A DNA stretch of 64,000 nt from Megaleporinus macrocephalus (GCA_021613375.1 CM038714.1:42605123-42669122); one strand, 5' to 3'. Shown: positions 25,801-39,700, counted from the stretch's first letter. Notes: a model not told the origin generated them from the sequence alone. Translations and numbers: made by a program.

Positions 25801-28800
25801 CAAAAACATTTTTGTGATGTTTACTGAATATGTTTTATTCATTATCAAAAACTTCTTCTGAGTTCTTATATTTGGTGTTGATATATATTTTGGTATTTGC
25901 TTCACACTGGCCAAACCTCCCACATAGATAGGAAAAATGAATGGATTAAAAAAGACACTTAAATCTATTGTGAAACAATGTCTCGGCCATTAAATATCAC
26001 TTTTGTTACCGTTCCTTGTAAAAACCTTATGCAAGGCAGCTATTGGAGGCGTTATGTTTCTCCAGAGAGGAACATTGCATCATTCTGAATGACTTTGTGT
26101 ACATCTTTACAATTTAATTAAGCAGATATTTGGTAAAAATTGGTGAAATTCTTGGGTGGAATGCTCACTGATCTAACAATGCATCCAGACTTGTGTTTTT
26201 CACACTTTATTAATTATCATATCATATCATTATTATAATTCATCATAAGGATTTTGCATTTTACATGTTTTCCACATAGATGCTCAACAAATATACATTA
26301 AAATGTTATCGTTCATGTAAGTTGAATAAGTTCATGTTAAGCTTCTTTTAATGACTTTAATTTAAGGAGCTAATTTGGAGTTACCATTGTGTTAAATCTT
26401 TTTTCAGGGCCGAATCCTTGAGGGCCTGGGTTTGTGTAACCAGCTGAGTTTTTTTAAAAGGTGTTCGGATAGCTTTAAACGAATCAAACGGTCGCCCACT
26501 CCTGGTCTCCGTATTAAGGACATGACCTTCAGTGGTGTGCCCGTGAGGGTGTATGAGCCCACAGCTTCTTCAGCTCAGAAGAAGCGCGGACTGATGTTCT
26601 TTCATGGTGGAGGATGGGTGTTGGGCAGTATAGGTAAGGCCTGCAAAGTCTTTAGCTGATATGTTACTTTAAGTGATGTTGATATAATTCTGTTGTTTCT
26701 GAATGTAGATTTATATGATGATAATTGCCGGCACATGGCCAAAGAGACTGATACCACAGTTGTGTCAGTTGGGTAAGTCTACTTTATATAATCAGTACTG
26801 TCTAGAATGAACTGTAGACTCTAAAGAGACTGATAAATAATAAATGTACAAATTAGTAACTAAAATGAGGTTCTAGTAAGTTTTAAATTCAAAACACCTT
26901 CCATTTCAAAGGTGGACATACAAGCACAAAGAAACCTGATTACTGAGCTGAAATCCAGCTCTGTTATTAGATTTAATCGTTCATTTTCAGGGCCTAAATT
27001 CAGTCTAACAAAGTATGACCTCTTGATATAATCAGACAACTGCACTGATTTAATTGTGATTGGATTATTTTAAGTTTTTTTTTTTAATTAAGTATAATTA
27101 TCAACAGAATGTGAAGAAATAGCTGTTTTGATAGTATTTCAAAGATGTGCTGCAGAGATATCTATTGAAGTAAGCATGCTAACCAGCTAACCTATCTTGT
27201 AATACCAATTTATACCTCAAGAGGTGATAGTGATTCACTGTAGCATCAAGTTGCATCAGTCCAGCTTGAGAGGATGAAGAAGTTTTGTTTTTTTGTGCTG
27301 TCAATCATGTTGAAGGCATGGGTAGCCAATGATGGGTAGGTAATGAAATTATCAATAGATTTGTGTTGTCGTTACTAAGTTTCTATGTGAAACTATGTTG
27401 AATAATCTTGTGTATGTACTGAAATATGCAGAGAGAGTTGATACGGAGTTCTACTGTGTAACTACAACTACTCCTAATAATAATTATGAATATGTTTTAA
27501 TGAAAATGTAAAATATAAAAGTGATTATAAAATTGTGACTTTTCCCGCAGTTACCGTCTTGCCCCCGAGCACAGGTTCCCTGCCCACCTGGATGACTGTG
27601 AAGCTGCCACCGTTCACTTCCTGTCTGTTGCGGAGGCTGAGTTTGGGGTGGACCCTAGCAGGGTGGTACTAGGTGGAGACAGCGCTGGAGGCAACCTGGC
27701 AGCCGCTCTCAGTCAGAGACTGACCAGAAAACATGCTGGACGTCTGCCCTCTCCTCTTGCACTCGTCCTCATCTACCCCGCCCTGCAAATGGCAGATTTC
27801 AACTTACCGTCCTACCAGCAGAACCGAGCAGTACCTCTATTGTTCCGAGCCAGGATGGCTTTCTACTACCTACAGTACCTCAATGGAGACATGTCTGTGT
27901 GCCAGGACGTTCTAGCTAGCAGACACGTTCCAGCCGAGCTAAAGCTGCATTACAAGAAGTGGCTTGACCCGGCTAATCTACCGCCCGAGTTCAGAGACCA
28001 CAAGCCAAAGGTGAGTTCTAACTGGTTCAATTGGATTTTTAATTTTTAACTTTTTTGGAACACAGAGAAGATTAACACGAAGTCGAGTCACAGTATTATG
28101 ACTACCAGCTAATATCCAGAGTAACTGCCTTGTACAGCATGTACAGCAGCTAGACTGCTCCTAGGTATCTCCTAGGTAGCTATGCTCACTGTGGTGCATC
28201 CCACATCTGCTGGAGGGCGGAGTAGGATCCATAGAGCCAACACCACAATCCAGGTGGTACCACGGATGCTCACTTCGGTTCAAGTCTAGGGAATGAGGGA
28301 GGCCAGGGCAGTACTTGGAAGTCTTGGTCATGCTCTTCCAACCTGTGTCAGACATTTCTAGCCATGTGACATGCCGCATTGTCAGCATTGTATGGGTGTA
28401 CATGATTTGCAAGGATAGATTCACACCCAAATCGGTTGAGTGTCTTCCACATGGATGCGTGGGTTCAAAGAGTGGTCATAATATTCGATTTGACTGTGTT
28501 GTATAATTATCTATTTATTTATAGTAATTTATTGATTTGTTTCAAAATTTGATCTCCACTCTTCTAATATGATATTCTGGATGGTAACTGTATTACAGCT
28601 GCAGCTTACTGGTAGATACTAGATACACTAAGATGTTCTACTGTAGTTCTCTGACTTAAAGGCTTTCAGATTTTGAGCTCCTTGAACTTCTGTTTGAGTC
28701 ATTACTGCAATCTGCCAAAAGCAGGTGGCTACGGACCACGATGGTGAGGTATACCACATCATCAAAGATGGACTGGAGCCAGAGTTCTCTCCTTTACTGG

Positions 28801-29042
28801 CCGAGGATGATGTTCTTCGCCTCATGCCTCCCACCTTCATCCTGACCTGTGAGTATGACGTGCTGAGGGATGATGGCATCCTGTTCCAGAAGAGACTGAA
28901 GGACCTCGGAGTGGACATCACCTGGCATCACATTCCTGACGGTTTCCATGGCATTTTTAACTTTTTCAGCAAGAAGCAGCTGTACTTTCCTGCTGGAGAG
29001 AGAGCCATGGAGCACGTTTTGAACTATATAAAAGCACTATGA
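22873..29042 (+). CDS. aadacl4-like: AADACL4-like esterase, copy D (complete, 414 aa)
   Basis: Same predicted function and layout as copy B. Exons are 22873-23049, 26408-26633, 26709-26772, 27551-28010 and 28725-29042. Anchor at residues 4-28, HGGGW in exon 2, Ser200 in GDSAG, Asp354 and His384. Exon 4 is 9 nt shorter than in other copies, so the end reads EFRDHKPK instead of EFRERSDHKTK; the frame is kept. The protein is mosaic. Exon 4 and the start of exon 5 match copy E ([18 protein letters not shown]), while the end of exon 5 and the 3' flank match copy A (LNYIKAL, CTTCTCCTAAATGTA). Intron 1 (3.4 kb) contains a hAT-like element, a LINE tail and a dispersed repeat. All catalytic residues are intact, so it is probably functional. 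Confidence 0.92.
23872..25117. mobile_element. hAT-like non-autonomous element
   Basis: The ends are imperfect inverted repeats: AGATGGAAGGATCGATCGGCC at the left and a GATCGGTCCATCTCTA terminus at the right. Sub-terminal GGCTATCGGCC-type motifs occur. The interior has a partial tandem duplication at 24190-24340 and a LINE-like tail. No intact transposase was found. It lies in intron 1 of copy D. Confidence 0.65.
24360..24640 (-). mobile_element. LINE-like ORF2 C-terminal fragment
   Basis: Minus-strand reading contains RRLSVLAPRWWKELSLAVQ and SLAVFKCRLKTTISL, which resembles the C-terminal tail found after the reverse transcriptase of many fish LINEs. It lies within the hAT-like element, so it was inserted or captured there. 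The clade is not assigned. Confidence 0.6.
25115..25680. repeat. Dispersed fish repeat, second copy
   Basis: Shares AAGGTCTGGACTGCAGGCAGG, CTGATAACACGCTGGATGGTC and TTTCAAATTTTGATTTATCTG type phrases with the repeat family at 17080-18010. Non-coding. Confidence 0.6.
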
Positions 29043-30110
29043 AGCCGAGTACACAGACTCACTTCTCCTAAATGTAGGTTAGTAGGGAGTTATTAGACAC
29101 CATATGTACACCATGACTGATCCATCACACAACACAGATTTGTATGTACTGTCAAATAGATTTGACAAGGTTTTCCTTTTTCAGAACAATTTCTATATAA
29201 CGGAAAGTTACAAAAGCTTTAACCACTAATTAATTATTTTTTTTTTGTATTTAATCCACTTACCAAAAAACCAACTTTCTTTTAAACAGGTGTTTTGTTT
29301 GGTACCACTAGAAACAGGTATTTTGCAAGTTCACTCTTAGAAGATTCAAGTTCTGCTTCTAATTCCAAATACAGTCACTGATTTTAAGGTCTGGAGTATT
29401 ATGGACTTCAGAACACCAGCAGCTTCTTTCTTTGATTTGCAACTGTAATCTCCACACATCCTTTCAAACCCATAGCTTTAAGTTGTTGAGCTTGTTTTTT
29501 GTTCATCTTTTAAATCGAAAGAAGAACACTTTGAATACTTTTTTATTTGATGGTGGTAGTTTTCATGGTCTGCAGAGTCTGATTGTCATGAGTCTCTGCC
29601 CTCTTGTTTACTCCCCTCACCTGCTTCTAATTTGTGTCCCAGGTGTTTCCCGTTACAGGTGTGCTACCATACCTCTTGTTTGCGCCCTGTTTGGCATTGT
29701 TGTTGTGATGCTGCTCTGTTTTTGTTAAAGTAGTTAGTTTGAAAATCTGTTAGGTGTATGTCTGTTTTGTTCCACTATAGACTTGTTTGATGTTTGAGCC
29801 TCTCTCGCCTGCCTCAGTGTTTCACATTTAAGCCCAAAATATCATTCTTTGCATGTGTGGTTCTTTTTATATGTTAATGCTAGCTTCCAATAAGATTCCT
29901 CCTCAAAACTATGATAATTCTCTTATGAGATGGGTGGCTGCAGCATAGCATTTTCGAAGGTTGCTTTTGACATTCCAAAAAAAACAATTTAAAGCTTGTT
30001 TGCCTGTGCAATCTACTCTCTGAATTGTCTGCTGTGTTTGCATTCCCAGATTTAACAAGGTTAAAGTTGGCTTCTTATCTCTATCTCCATGCCATCCCAA
30101 CATTGTTCAC
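29043..30110. other. 3' flank of copy D, no gene
   Basis: The first 100 bp is nearly identical to the 3' flank of copy A. A block at about 29640-29770 (GGTGTTTCCCGTTACAGGTG, TTAAAGTAGTTAGTTTGAAAATCTG) recurs at about 31375-31515, so a dispersed repeat is present twice. No conserved reading frame was seen. Confidence 0.6.
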
Positions 30111-31260
30111 CTTCTCAAAGCTGATATTGGCTTCTTATTTGATTTTTACTTTCCACCATAAATGGTGCCAGTGTGAAGAGAGAAGTTCAGGTTCCCTAAG
30201 GTGGTGGTTGTCGGGGTTGCACAGAGATTTCAGGCCTCACGTTTGTCCTACTTGATGTTTCTGAGCTGCACGTCTATAAAAAGGAGGAGATCGTTCTCAC
30301 CATTAAGTCTCATCACGTTGCTTGGTTCGATGCAGCCCCTAATCACGGTAGCCTACACCATGTAAAGCTTCTTTCCATAGCTGTACTGGTTAGAAACACT
30401 ACTTTATTTAATTTTTTGTCTGCCAAAACTTCATAAATATGCATAATTTTGCAGAACTTTTGAATGGAAACACTCTCTGTTTTAGTCTGCTGATCCCATA
30501 ATATATAAAAAGGGTGTGAAACGTATGACAAGATGCCACAGTGCCCCTACTATCCATTCTGCTTGTAAATAAAATCAAGTCACTGGCTCTGTTTTCCACC
30601 AAACAGATGGATTATAATAGACAGTAGAACTTCTGTGGCTGCCCTGTTAATCAACCCCCATTTATCATTGTCTTAACATGGGATCGCTGTTGACCAAGTA
30701 TAATTTGGGTGGTGGACTGTTCTGGTCATGGTCGTGCCTGAGGCTGGCAGATATGTACTGGTGTATTTACATCAGTTTCATGAGTTATATCAAAACTTTA
30801 ACAGCTACTTTTAAACAACAAAGCTGCTTCTCTGGAACTGAAGAAATAAACCAGAGAGATAACAACCTTCTCTAAGACAGTAATACAACTCCAGCTTTGA
30901 AATGACCTGGAAAATAGTACAATCAAACGCCCTACACATAGTTTTAAACTTGGGCTCTTTTTCCACTGATCTACATCTGAATGCATGTACAAATAGTACA
31001 AATAAGACATTCTTACCTACAACATCCTTTAATATCTTCAGTTTCCTAATAAATCATACCGCAGTGAACTGTTTCAGATTCATTCCACGCTCCTCGCTAT
31101 ATGAGCTTCATGTTGTCTCCTCAGAAGCTACAGGTGAGACTCATTCATTAATTCCAAGAGACGGCCTCTTTTTCATTATGCTGCATTTAGAGCTCCATCT
31201 CGGTGTGTTTTGTGCATCCATTGCAGCGAAACTCTTCCTCTACATCAAAAAACAGGCTTA
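30110..31260. repeat. Array flanking unit, copy 4
   Basis: Contains the same ordered landmarks as the unit at 4790-6450: GGTGGTGGACTGTTCTGG, AAACAACAAAGCTGCTTCTC, TCATTCATTAATTC, GTGTGTTTTGTGCATCCATTGC and CTCTACATCAAAAAACAGGC. It stops short of the CATCCTGAAAATCTG part. Confidence 0.8.
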
Positions 31261-32249
31261 CGCAAATGGTGAAGCCAACGACACCATAAATCATCTAAAA
31301 TTCTAAATTCTAAATTCAATAACTTCCCAGTCGAATAATATATTAGCCCTAATAATAATTTCTCCCTGTCCCAGGTGTTCCCTGTTACTGGTGTGCTCCT
31401 ATACCTCTTGTTAGCTCCCTGTGTTTGTCTGGCATTGTTGTTGTGCTGTTGCTTTGTTTTTGTTAAAGTAGTTAGTTTGAAAATCTGTTTGTATGTTTGT
31501 TTTGTTACACTATGGATCAGGATAATCCTGATACCAACACCCAAGGGCGTAGGAGCCCTAAAATATTACCTATAAGCTGGTTCCACTGTAGGTAAGATAG
31601 CAAATCACTGTATGTTTAGTGACATAGAACAACATTTGTGGAATTACAGTAAATTACAAATAAATAAACAAAATACAACATTATCTGTACGTCTGTTTAT
31701 TATTAGATAAATTCAAGTAAAGGTCACTTTACAAGCTAAACACGATGCTCCACATTACATGGTACTCTGATCAGAACTTTTAAATTATACATGCAATGTC
31801 TGGATTATACATATATAACCAAAACAATTATTATTTTCTTTGGTGGCCTGATGCTGAAATGAAATGACAAATAAATATGTTGAGATTTCCTGACTAGACA
31901 AGACTAACATTAATATTAGATAGTAAGGCTGTGTCCCAAACAGCACCCTCTGAAAAATTACATACGGCTCTACTGAAGGCACTTCTAACGATGGTGTCCT
32001 TTTATTTATTCATTAATTAATTAATTTATTTATTTTACGCATTGTGTATTAGCAGTCTGCAGTTTGGGATGTGTCCAGAGAGGAATGTAACTTTACATTT
32101 TAGAGTACTTTCTGATAAAAGTTAATATAAATGTTAGCTAAGCCAAACCCTCCTAATCTGTTACCATAACAACACATTATACTAAAGCCATTTTTATTGC
32201 AGTATATATGGTCATTGTTGCTGTTCATTGCTCTCATCACTGACCTCAC

Positions 32250-33395
32250 GTTCAAAGCTGGCGCTAATACCCAACGCTCAAGCGAGGCGAAAGCTCAGGG
32301 ACCGTGAAGCTGCTGACTGCGGGATTTTTCTGAACAGGCATCTCAACACAAGCCTCAACAAAGTGAATGAGCCAGACCACCTAACAACCACCAAACAGTT
32401 TCCGCTTTTTCTGTGGTTTATTTTTTGGGTGGGACAAATCTATTTCTGATATTGTGTGGAACACATCCCCCCCGCTTCCTAGGCCAATGCACACCCCCAA
32501 CCCCCGCCCCTTGCAGGGAAGCTTTAGACTATTATTAACAAGCCGACAGCAATATGTCCAAAAGGCTGAAGCCCTCTGGTGCCCAGAGAAGAAAAAAATG
32601 AAGACAAAAGAGGGTGACTAAGATAATGTAACGTGATGAATGTACACTTTGTTTTGCATAGTAACAGTTCCCGTCAGATTCAAAGTTCCTAGCCAGCTAG
32701 TGCTCACTAATTTAATAAATAGCTACGAGCTAGCAAGAGAGGGTAAGTTACTCACACTCTAAATTAGTTAAGGACATTTGGAATGACCACTCAGGTGTTG
32801 GGAAATAATCTTCATTAAAGAATTACAAGAATCAGAATTAAATATGGTGTCTGCATAAGGCATCCACTGCCTGCCTGAAGAAACTTCTAATAATAATAAA
32901 AATGCATCTCATGTAGCTACAGCAAACATGCTTCAGGTGTGAGAAGTTCTAACTGACCACAGTTTGGTGCGTGAATGCAAGCTGGGTGTAATACTCTTGC
33001 TTTTAGAATGTTATAAGCTATAATGTGTCATAGGTGCTATTATTAGCTTAGCTCAGCAAGTTTTTAAAATGAAATAATACATTGTAACACACATAGGCTC
33101 CTCTGTTCTCTTCAGATGCACTTTGGAAATGTTTCCGCATCCTGGGCGACCAGAAAACATCTTCTCAACCTTCTCAAAACCTCTCATCTTCCAGTGAAAC
33201 AGCGTCAAGTAATACAGTCCCTTCTACCAGTATAAACCTTTTGCTTCTAAAATAAAAAAACTCTCAACAACATAAAGCTCTGCAGTTTCTTTCTGATGGT
33301 ATAAACACAATGATTGATGATGCAAGGGGTACCAACCTACATCTCGCCTGGGGCACCACATTGGTCAGTGCCAGCTCTGCTTATGGCTGTGGTGT
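32250..33395 (+). mobile_element. Degraded hAT element (TTF-type zinc-finger transposase relic)
   Basis: At 32553 the plus strand opens MSKRLKPSGAQRRKK, which resembles the N terminus of hAT transposases with a TTF-type zinc finger. Around 33115 a further segment reads ALWKCFRILGDQ before a serine-rich stretch. Possible termini are CAAAGCTGGCGCT and, inverted, CAGAGCTGGCACT. Frames are broken and the catalytic core is missing. Boundaries are approximate. Confidence 0.5.
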
Positions 33396-33540
33396 GTGTG
33401 AAGATGGTGATTTATGCATTTAGTAGTTATTCCCTTCTTTAGCATGGGCGTCACTGATTCCCACTATAATGCTGCATAAGACGTAGGTCTTAAGACTTCT
33501 AAACATACACAGTCTATACTATCCTCTCAGTAAATCCCAC

Positions 33541-33731
33541 TTTCTGTTTGAGCACATTCAACAACTGTTTTTGTGAGTATGCACTGTTTGTGAGTGAGTC
33601 TACAGGTCATTTGGAGGAGATCCAGCGCAGGTATTGTGAAACTTGAGATAACATTGTTCCTGCACTATAAGAAGGGAGGGAGGGCATGTGTGACCTGCTC
33701 AGTGCCTCACACAGAGCTCCCCGAGACCACC
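33541..33731 (+). promoter_or_regulatory. Conserved proximal upstream region of copy E
   Basis: The most diverged version of the block. The box reads GCACTATAAGAAG, giving TATAAG at 33666-33671, 66 bp before the ATG. The start context is ACCACCATGG. Role inferred. Confidence 0.5.
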
Positions 33732-36700
33732 ATGGACATAGGAACTGCGATTTTGATTATTGGTTTGGCTGCACTAGTTGCAGCTTTCTTCTTGTTGGTA
33801 ATTGGCTTGGTGTATTCTGAAGCAATGAACTCTGAGATTCCTCCTGGAGTTGCTAATCGTGGAAAACTACACACGTTGCACTGCTCTATGGTAGGAATAG
33901 CAGTTGTGGTAAGTGTGCATATGGCTGTTGTTTGTATTTATTTATTTAGTTATGTATCCACAAAATCCCTCTGTGTTGAGCAATACACATTGAACATGTA
34001 TGAGTCATTTTTATTCTGCAAAATTCCAAAAACTTGTACATGTAAGTGCAAAGTGCTTTAGTTCATCTTTAACTGCCCCTCACAGAGTAAGTTATCATAT
34101 AACTTCTTACTTGATGCAAAGTCCATGTGAGCTAAATATAACTTTAAGTTAATGTTAAATCTACTGAATACTAGAATATTGGATGTACTATTGAATAACA
34201 CTTGGAACATGAATAATCTAAAGCTTGTATCCAGCTTCCATTATCTACTAAAACAACTGTCTATTGTAATCTTCTTAAAAACAGAGCTGTGCATGTTTAT
34301 GAGTACTCATAGATGTTTGGTAGTATTTTACTATGAGTCATGTTTCTCTAAAGGACATTGCAGAGGACAACTCATGTCTAAAGTGCTTTTACCTTTTCTT
34401 TGTCTAGTACTACATCTACCCTTATCTAGTACTTTATCTAGACTTATCTCTTAAGATGTGTTTGTACAGGCCAGTGGTGGCTGTTATTTTTATAGATTGG
34501 GCAAATCAGTTCCGTTAGGATATATTCAGTACTGTGCAAACGTTTAAGGCACTTGGGGACTTTATGTTTCAAAAACTATTTTTCCAGACAGAAAGCTTTT
34601 ATTTGCTCAGCAAAACTCTTTATTGTTTACAAATTCAAACAGTATTAATAAAGTAAATAGTATTTTTTTTATCTGTGTGTTTATTTAACTCTTTCCTTTG
34701 TGGAAACAAAGAGCAGTATTATTTGCTGTTATCATCTAATACCTTTCACTACTCAGTACTTCATTAAGCTAAATCAAGATTGCAGCTGAAGCAGCTGAAT
34801 AAATTCATGCAATGTCAGGGATGTCAAGGAGAACTCTGGAGCTACATTTTGTTCTTCAAACTTGCTATTATTATTATCTGCTATTATCTACTTCTTTCAA
34901 AATAAGATATTTATCCTACCTTGTACTGTAATTATGCTTAGTTACATCCATCATATACAGTGTTTTTACTGGTGAAAATAAGGCTTTTAAACAATGAGCG
35001 TAAGACTTCTGCACAGGAGTAGTATATGGACAGTGTTTATCGACTTAAATGAAAGCTCTAGCCTAAATTAAAAGAGTTTATCATTGCCATGTTTATTTAC
35101 AAATGCTTGCTCTCCTCTGACAGCGGTGCTACAATAGCAAAGGTGTCAATTAATGAAGTACAAATACTTTGTTACCTTACTTAAGTAGAAATGTTGGTTA
35201 TTTATACTTTACTGGAGCAATTATTTTTATATGACTTTTTACTTCTACTCCTGACATTTACACTCCATTATCAGTACTTTCCACTCCTTACATTTACACT
35301 CCATTATCAGTACTTTCTACTTCTTACATTTACACTCCATTATCAGTACTTTCTACTCCTTACATTTACACTCAATTATCTGTACTTTCTACTCCTTACA
35401 TTTACACTCCATTATCAGTACTTTCTACTCCTTACATTTACACTCCATTATCAGTACTTTCTACTCCTTACATTTACACTCCATTATCAGTACTTTCTAC
35501 TCCTTACATTTACACTCCACATTTACATTCCATTATCTGTACTTTCTACTGCTTACATTTACACTCCATTATCAGTACTTTCTACTCCTTACATTTACAC
35601 TCCATTATCTGTACTTTCTACTCTTTACATTTACACTTAATTATCTGTACTTTCTACTCTTTACATTTACACTCCATTATCAGTACTTTCTACTCCTTAC
35701 ATTTACACTCCATTATCAGTACTTTCTACTCTTTACATTTACACTCCATTATCTGTACTTTCTACTCCTTACATTTACACTCAATTATCTGTACTTTCTA
35801 CTCCTTACATTTACACTCAATTATCTGTACTTTCTACTCTTTACATTTACACTCCATTATCAGTACTTTCTACTCCTTACATTTACACTCCATTATCAGT
35901 ACTTTCTACTCCTTACATTTTAAAAATAGCCTCGTTACTCCTATTTCATTTTTTAGCTTGTTTTCATTCATGTACATTTGCAGTCCAGTAAAGATATATT
36001 TACATTGTACTAAACTACATTCGTTTTCAATGGGCGTATATGCGGCTGAAACAGGAAGCCTAGCGCATCCTAAATTTATATTTATTAATATTTTAATATA
36101 ACATTATAGTCATTATGGCTTTTAGAAGAATGATTTTTTGGGGAGGTAGGTTAATGCACTATAGACCCCTGTGGTGTGATCTAAGCTTTTGTCCTTAATG
36201 GCCCATTACATTACTTTTACTTTTATACTTTAAGTAGTTTCGAAAACAGTACTTTTACACTTTTACTTGAGTAAAAAGTTTGAGTTGATATTTCAACTTC
36301 TGCAGAATTATTTTTAAACCCTAGTATTTTTTTTACATCTACCTGAGTAATGAATGTAAAAAAACTTTTGATACATTTGTACAATAGTTGAATTAGGTGG
36401 TTTCAGATTGAGAAAACCTTCTTCAAATTATACATTTTGAAGGTGAGAGGACATTTTAAATACAGGACAAAGCCTGATAACTAACATCAACCCTAACCCT
36501 AACCCTAGGAAACTGAATATCAAGACTGTATTCATTAGCCTGTACATCAGTGCATTTTTAATTACTGCTGTATGATGTATTTGCATAATGCTTGCTGAGT
36601 ATTATAGTAAGACAACATCAATGGATGAAAACACAAATACCAGAATAATAAAAATATAAATTCTGTCAAACCTGGATGGGTAAGGAATACAGTACAGAAC

Positions 36701-39700
36701 TGAGAGTAATACAGAGCTAGAATACTACAAACCTTGACAAAAACTCAAATGTTTCACAGCAAAATGACCCAAAACCAATGACAGTGTGTGAGTAAGTGAA
36801 AATTTCAACCAACTTCAGCCTCATCCTCTCAAAAGCCTGTAAAACAACCTATATGTTTTGGTTCTTACTACTAGTTCTACCAAATAACACACTACATCTT
36901 ACATTTATGAGCTATCAGTTGTTCAACAGTGAGATATTGGTGTCCTTGCCGAAGCATTCTGCATATTTGTTGCCAAATGAAGCTCCAAGTTGTCCCTCTT
37001 TGTTTAATTGCACACCTCTTTTGTTCTGACCACAGGCTTTGTCATGTAATGTTCTCATTTGTGGAGCTTGCTGTGGTGCCATGAGCGCAACCTCAGCGAG
37101 TGAAGCTTTCAATATCTGCACAACGTCTGTGATTGTTCATTTTCTCCAAAATTACAGCCTATTGTTCCCTGAAGCCAGACTAATATCATCAAGGTCACAC
37201 AGAGTACGCTGAGGCCTAGGAGATGAAATAGGATGAGGACTCTAGCAGAACAAAAAGATTAATAAGAACAGTATTAATAAATAACCGTATCTTTAATAAC
37301 ATCATGACAGTTGTGTGATGGTCAAGGCCGGTAACTTAACTTAGCAGTAAGCTTAAGCTAGCTAGCAAATTGTGTAGCCCACAGAGAAGTGTGGAAATGT
37401 CAACACTATGTTGGTTTTTTGACAAACAACTCAAACATACGTTGTCGGTTGTTGCAAGTTAAGGTTAACACAGCTTTACAGTAAACTCTAGGTCCAAACC
37501 CTACCAATGAGCAAACCAGAGGCAACAGTGGCAAAAAAAAACTCTGATCAAGAGGAAGAAACCTTGAGAGGAACCAGACTTAGAAAGGAGAACCCATCCT
37601 CCTCTGCTCCACACCATAGGAAAAACAAGTACAAATACAATCCGAATAAGACTACTTTATACGGAAGTGAATATCGAGACAAATAAGAGGAAAACTGTTG
37701 AAGTCCTTTCTGAGTAGCTACACGAACCAGCTCAGTGTTTTGTAAAGGAGGAGAAGAACCCGTCACTGATTAAGAATCAGAATTAGAATCAGAATCGTTT
37801 ATTTTGCCAAGAATGTCACACATACAAGGAATTTGTTTTGGTGAGGCACACGTGTATGACAAGTAAGAAGATCAGTATTTACACTAACGCTGCATTTACA
37901 CTACTCCGTCGCGTCAACCGACGTGAACGCACTTCCCCTCTACAGCTGGCCGCATGTGGGAGTAACAAGGGTGTTCCCTGCGTCGTCCAATGGAATCAGG
38001 TATGTGCGTTTCCAGGGGTGACCGGTCAGCAGGGATTAATGCTTGTGTCCAACATCAGCTTTTTCATACCATATTTATATCATTTTATTGATTTGAATCA
38101 GATGTAAATATAAAACAGGGTGTTTTAATTTAGTTCTGAATATGGAACGAATACTTCATACGTTGAGGACACTCATCGCATCACCACCCGCCCTTTTCTC
38201 ATTGGATTCATTCGCATAAAGTTCGTCTCGGCTGAACTTTTCGTCGCATCACCCCTCACAAACTCGACACGCCGGACCCATGATGCACCGCGGCAACCAA
38301 CGACTCCCTTTTAAGACGAATGGGATACATGGCAGTGCGTTGACGCAACAGAGCAGTGTAAATGCAGTGTAGGAGAAAGATACAATAAATAGAATTAAGA
38401 GTTGTAAAGAGCCAGGAATGGTATATGAAGGTATATGATATATAAATATATGTGCTTATATGTGTGTGAATATTCTACACATAAGTGAGTCTGAGTAGTC
38501 GTTTATTATAAGAGCTATTACTTACAGAATCTGTACAGCTGTGCAAATAAGCATTATATTACAATAGAGTTACTGTAATACAGTGAGCTTCAGTTTAAGT
38601 ATGAGTTTGAAGTGCAAGGAGTCCACTATGGTTTGTGAGAGTAACAGCTCTGGGGAAAAAGCTGTTAGCATGTCTGGATGTGTTGATTTTGATGGTTCTG
38701 AGTCTTCTGCCACAAGGAAGTGTCTGGAAGGTATGATGTCCAGGTTGAGAGGGGTCAGCTGTAATTTTGCCAGCACGTTTCCCCTTCTGCTGGTGTAGAT
38801 GTCCTGAAGCGCTGGCGGATTGCATCTAATGATCCGCTCTGCTGTCCTGATTTTGTGCTGGAGATTGGCTTGTTCTTGTTGAAGTGGAGGAACCAAACCA
38901 GATGGTTATGGATGGTGTGAGGATGGACTCGATGATCGCTGTGTATAACTGGATCATCAGAGTCTGTGGCAGGGTGGATTTCTTTAGCTGTCTCAGTAGG
39001 AACATTCTGTGGCATTCTTCTTGGCTACGGAGATCATGTTTCTCTCCCACTTCAGGTCCCTGGATATGGTGGTGCCCAGGAGAGTGACTCCACAGTGGAA
39101 ACCACAGAGTCATTGATGTTGACGGGGGTAGGGAGGTGGGGTTGTGTCTAAAGTCCACTACCATCTCTACTGTCTTTTGTTTGTTGAGCAACTGGTGATT
39201 GCTGCTGCACCAGGAGACCAGCTGCTCCACTTCCTTTTTGTAGGCAGACTCATTGCAGACTCGTTGGCTATGAGGCCCACCACGGTGGTGTTGTCTGCAA
39301 ATTTCAGGATCTCCACAGCTGGTTCCTTGGAAGTGAAGTCGTTTGTGTGGAGACTGAAGAGGAGTGGGGAGAGCACGCACCCCTGTGGTACTCCAGTACT
39401 CAGGGTCCGGAGGTCTGATGTGTGTTTGCCTAGCTGCACCTGCTGTCTCCTGTTGGTCAGAAAATCCACAATCCATCAACACATGGATTCTGGCACTGAC
39501 AGCTGAGACAATTTCACATGCAGAAGCTGCGGCACTATGGTGATAAATGCCGAGCTGAAGTCCACTCGTAAGTTCCAGGACTGTCAAGATGTTGTAGCAT
39601 GTAACAAGTGCAGGCCAGGTTGACTGTGCTTCAAAAGACCTGCAAGCTCTATATGCAAACTGCAGGGAGTCCAGCCGAGGGTCTGTAGAGGCCTTCAGAT

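Noticed and set aside
35191..35640. 149-residue repetitive ORF ([11 protein letters not shown])
   Set aside because: Artefact of the 36-bp minisatellite, whose length keeps one frame open.
36489..36509. (CCCTAA)3, possible interstitial telomere scar
   Set aside because: Only about three units. Too short to distinguish from chance or from microsatellite noise.
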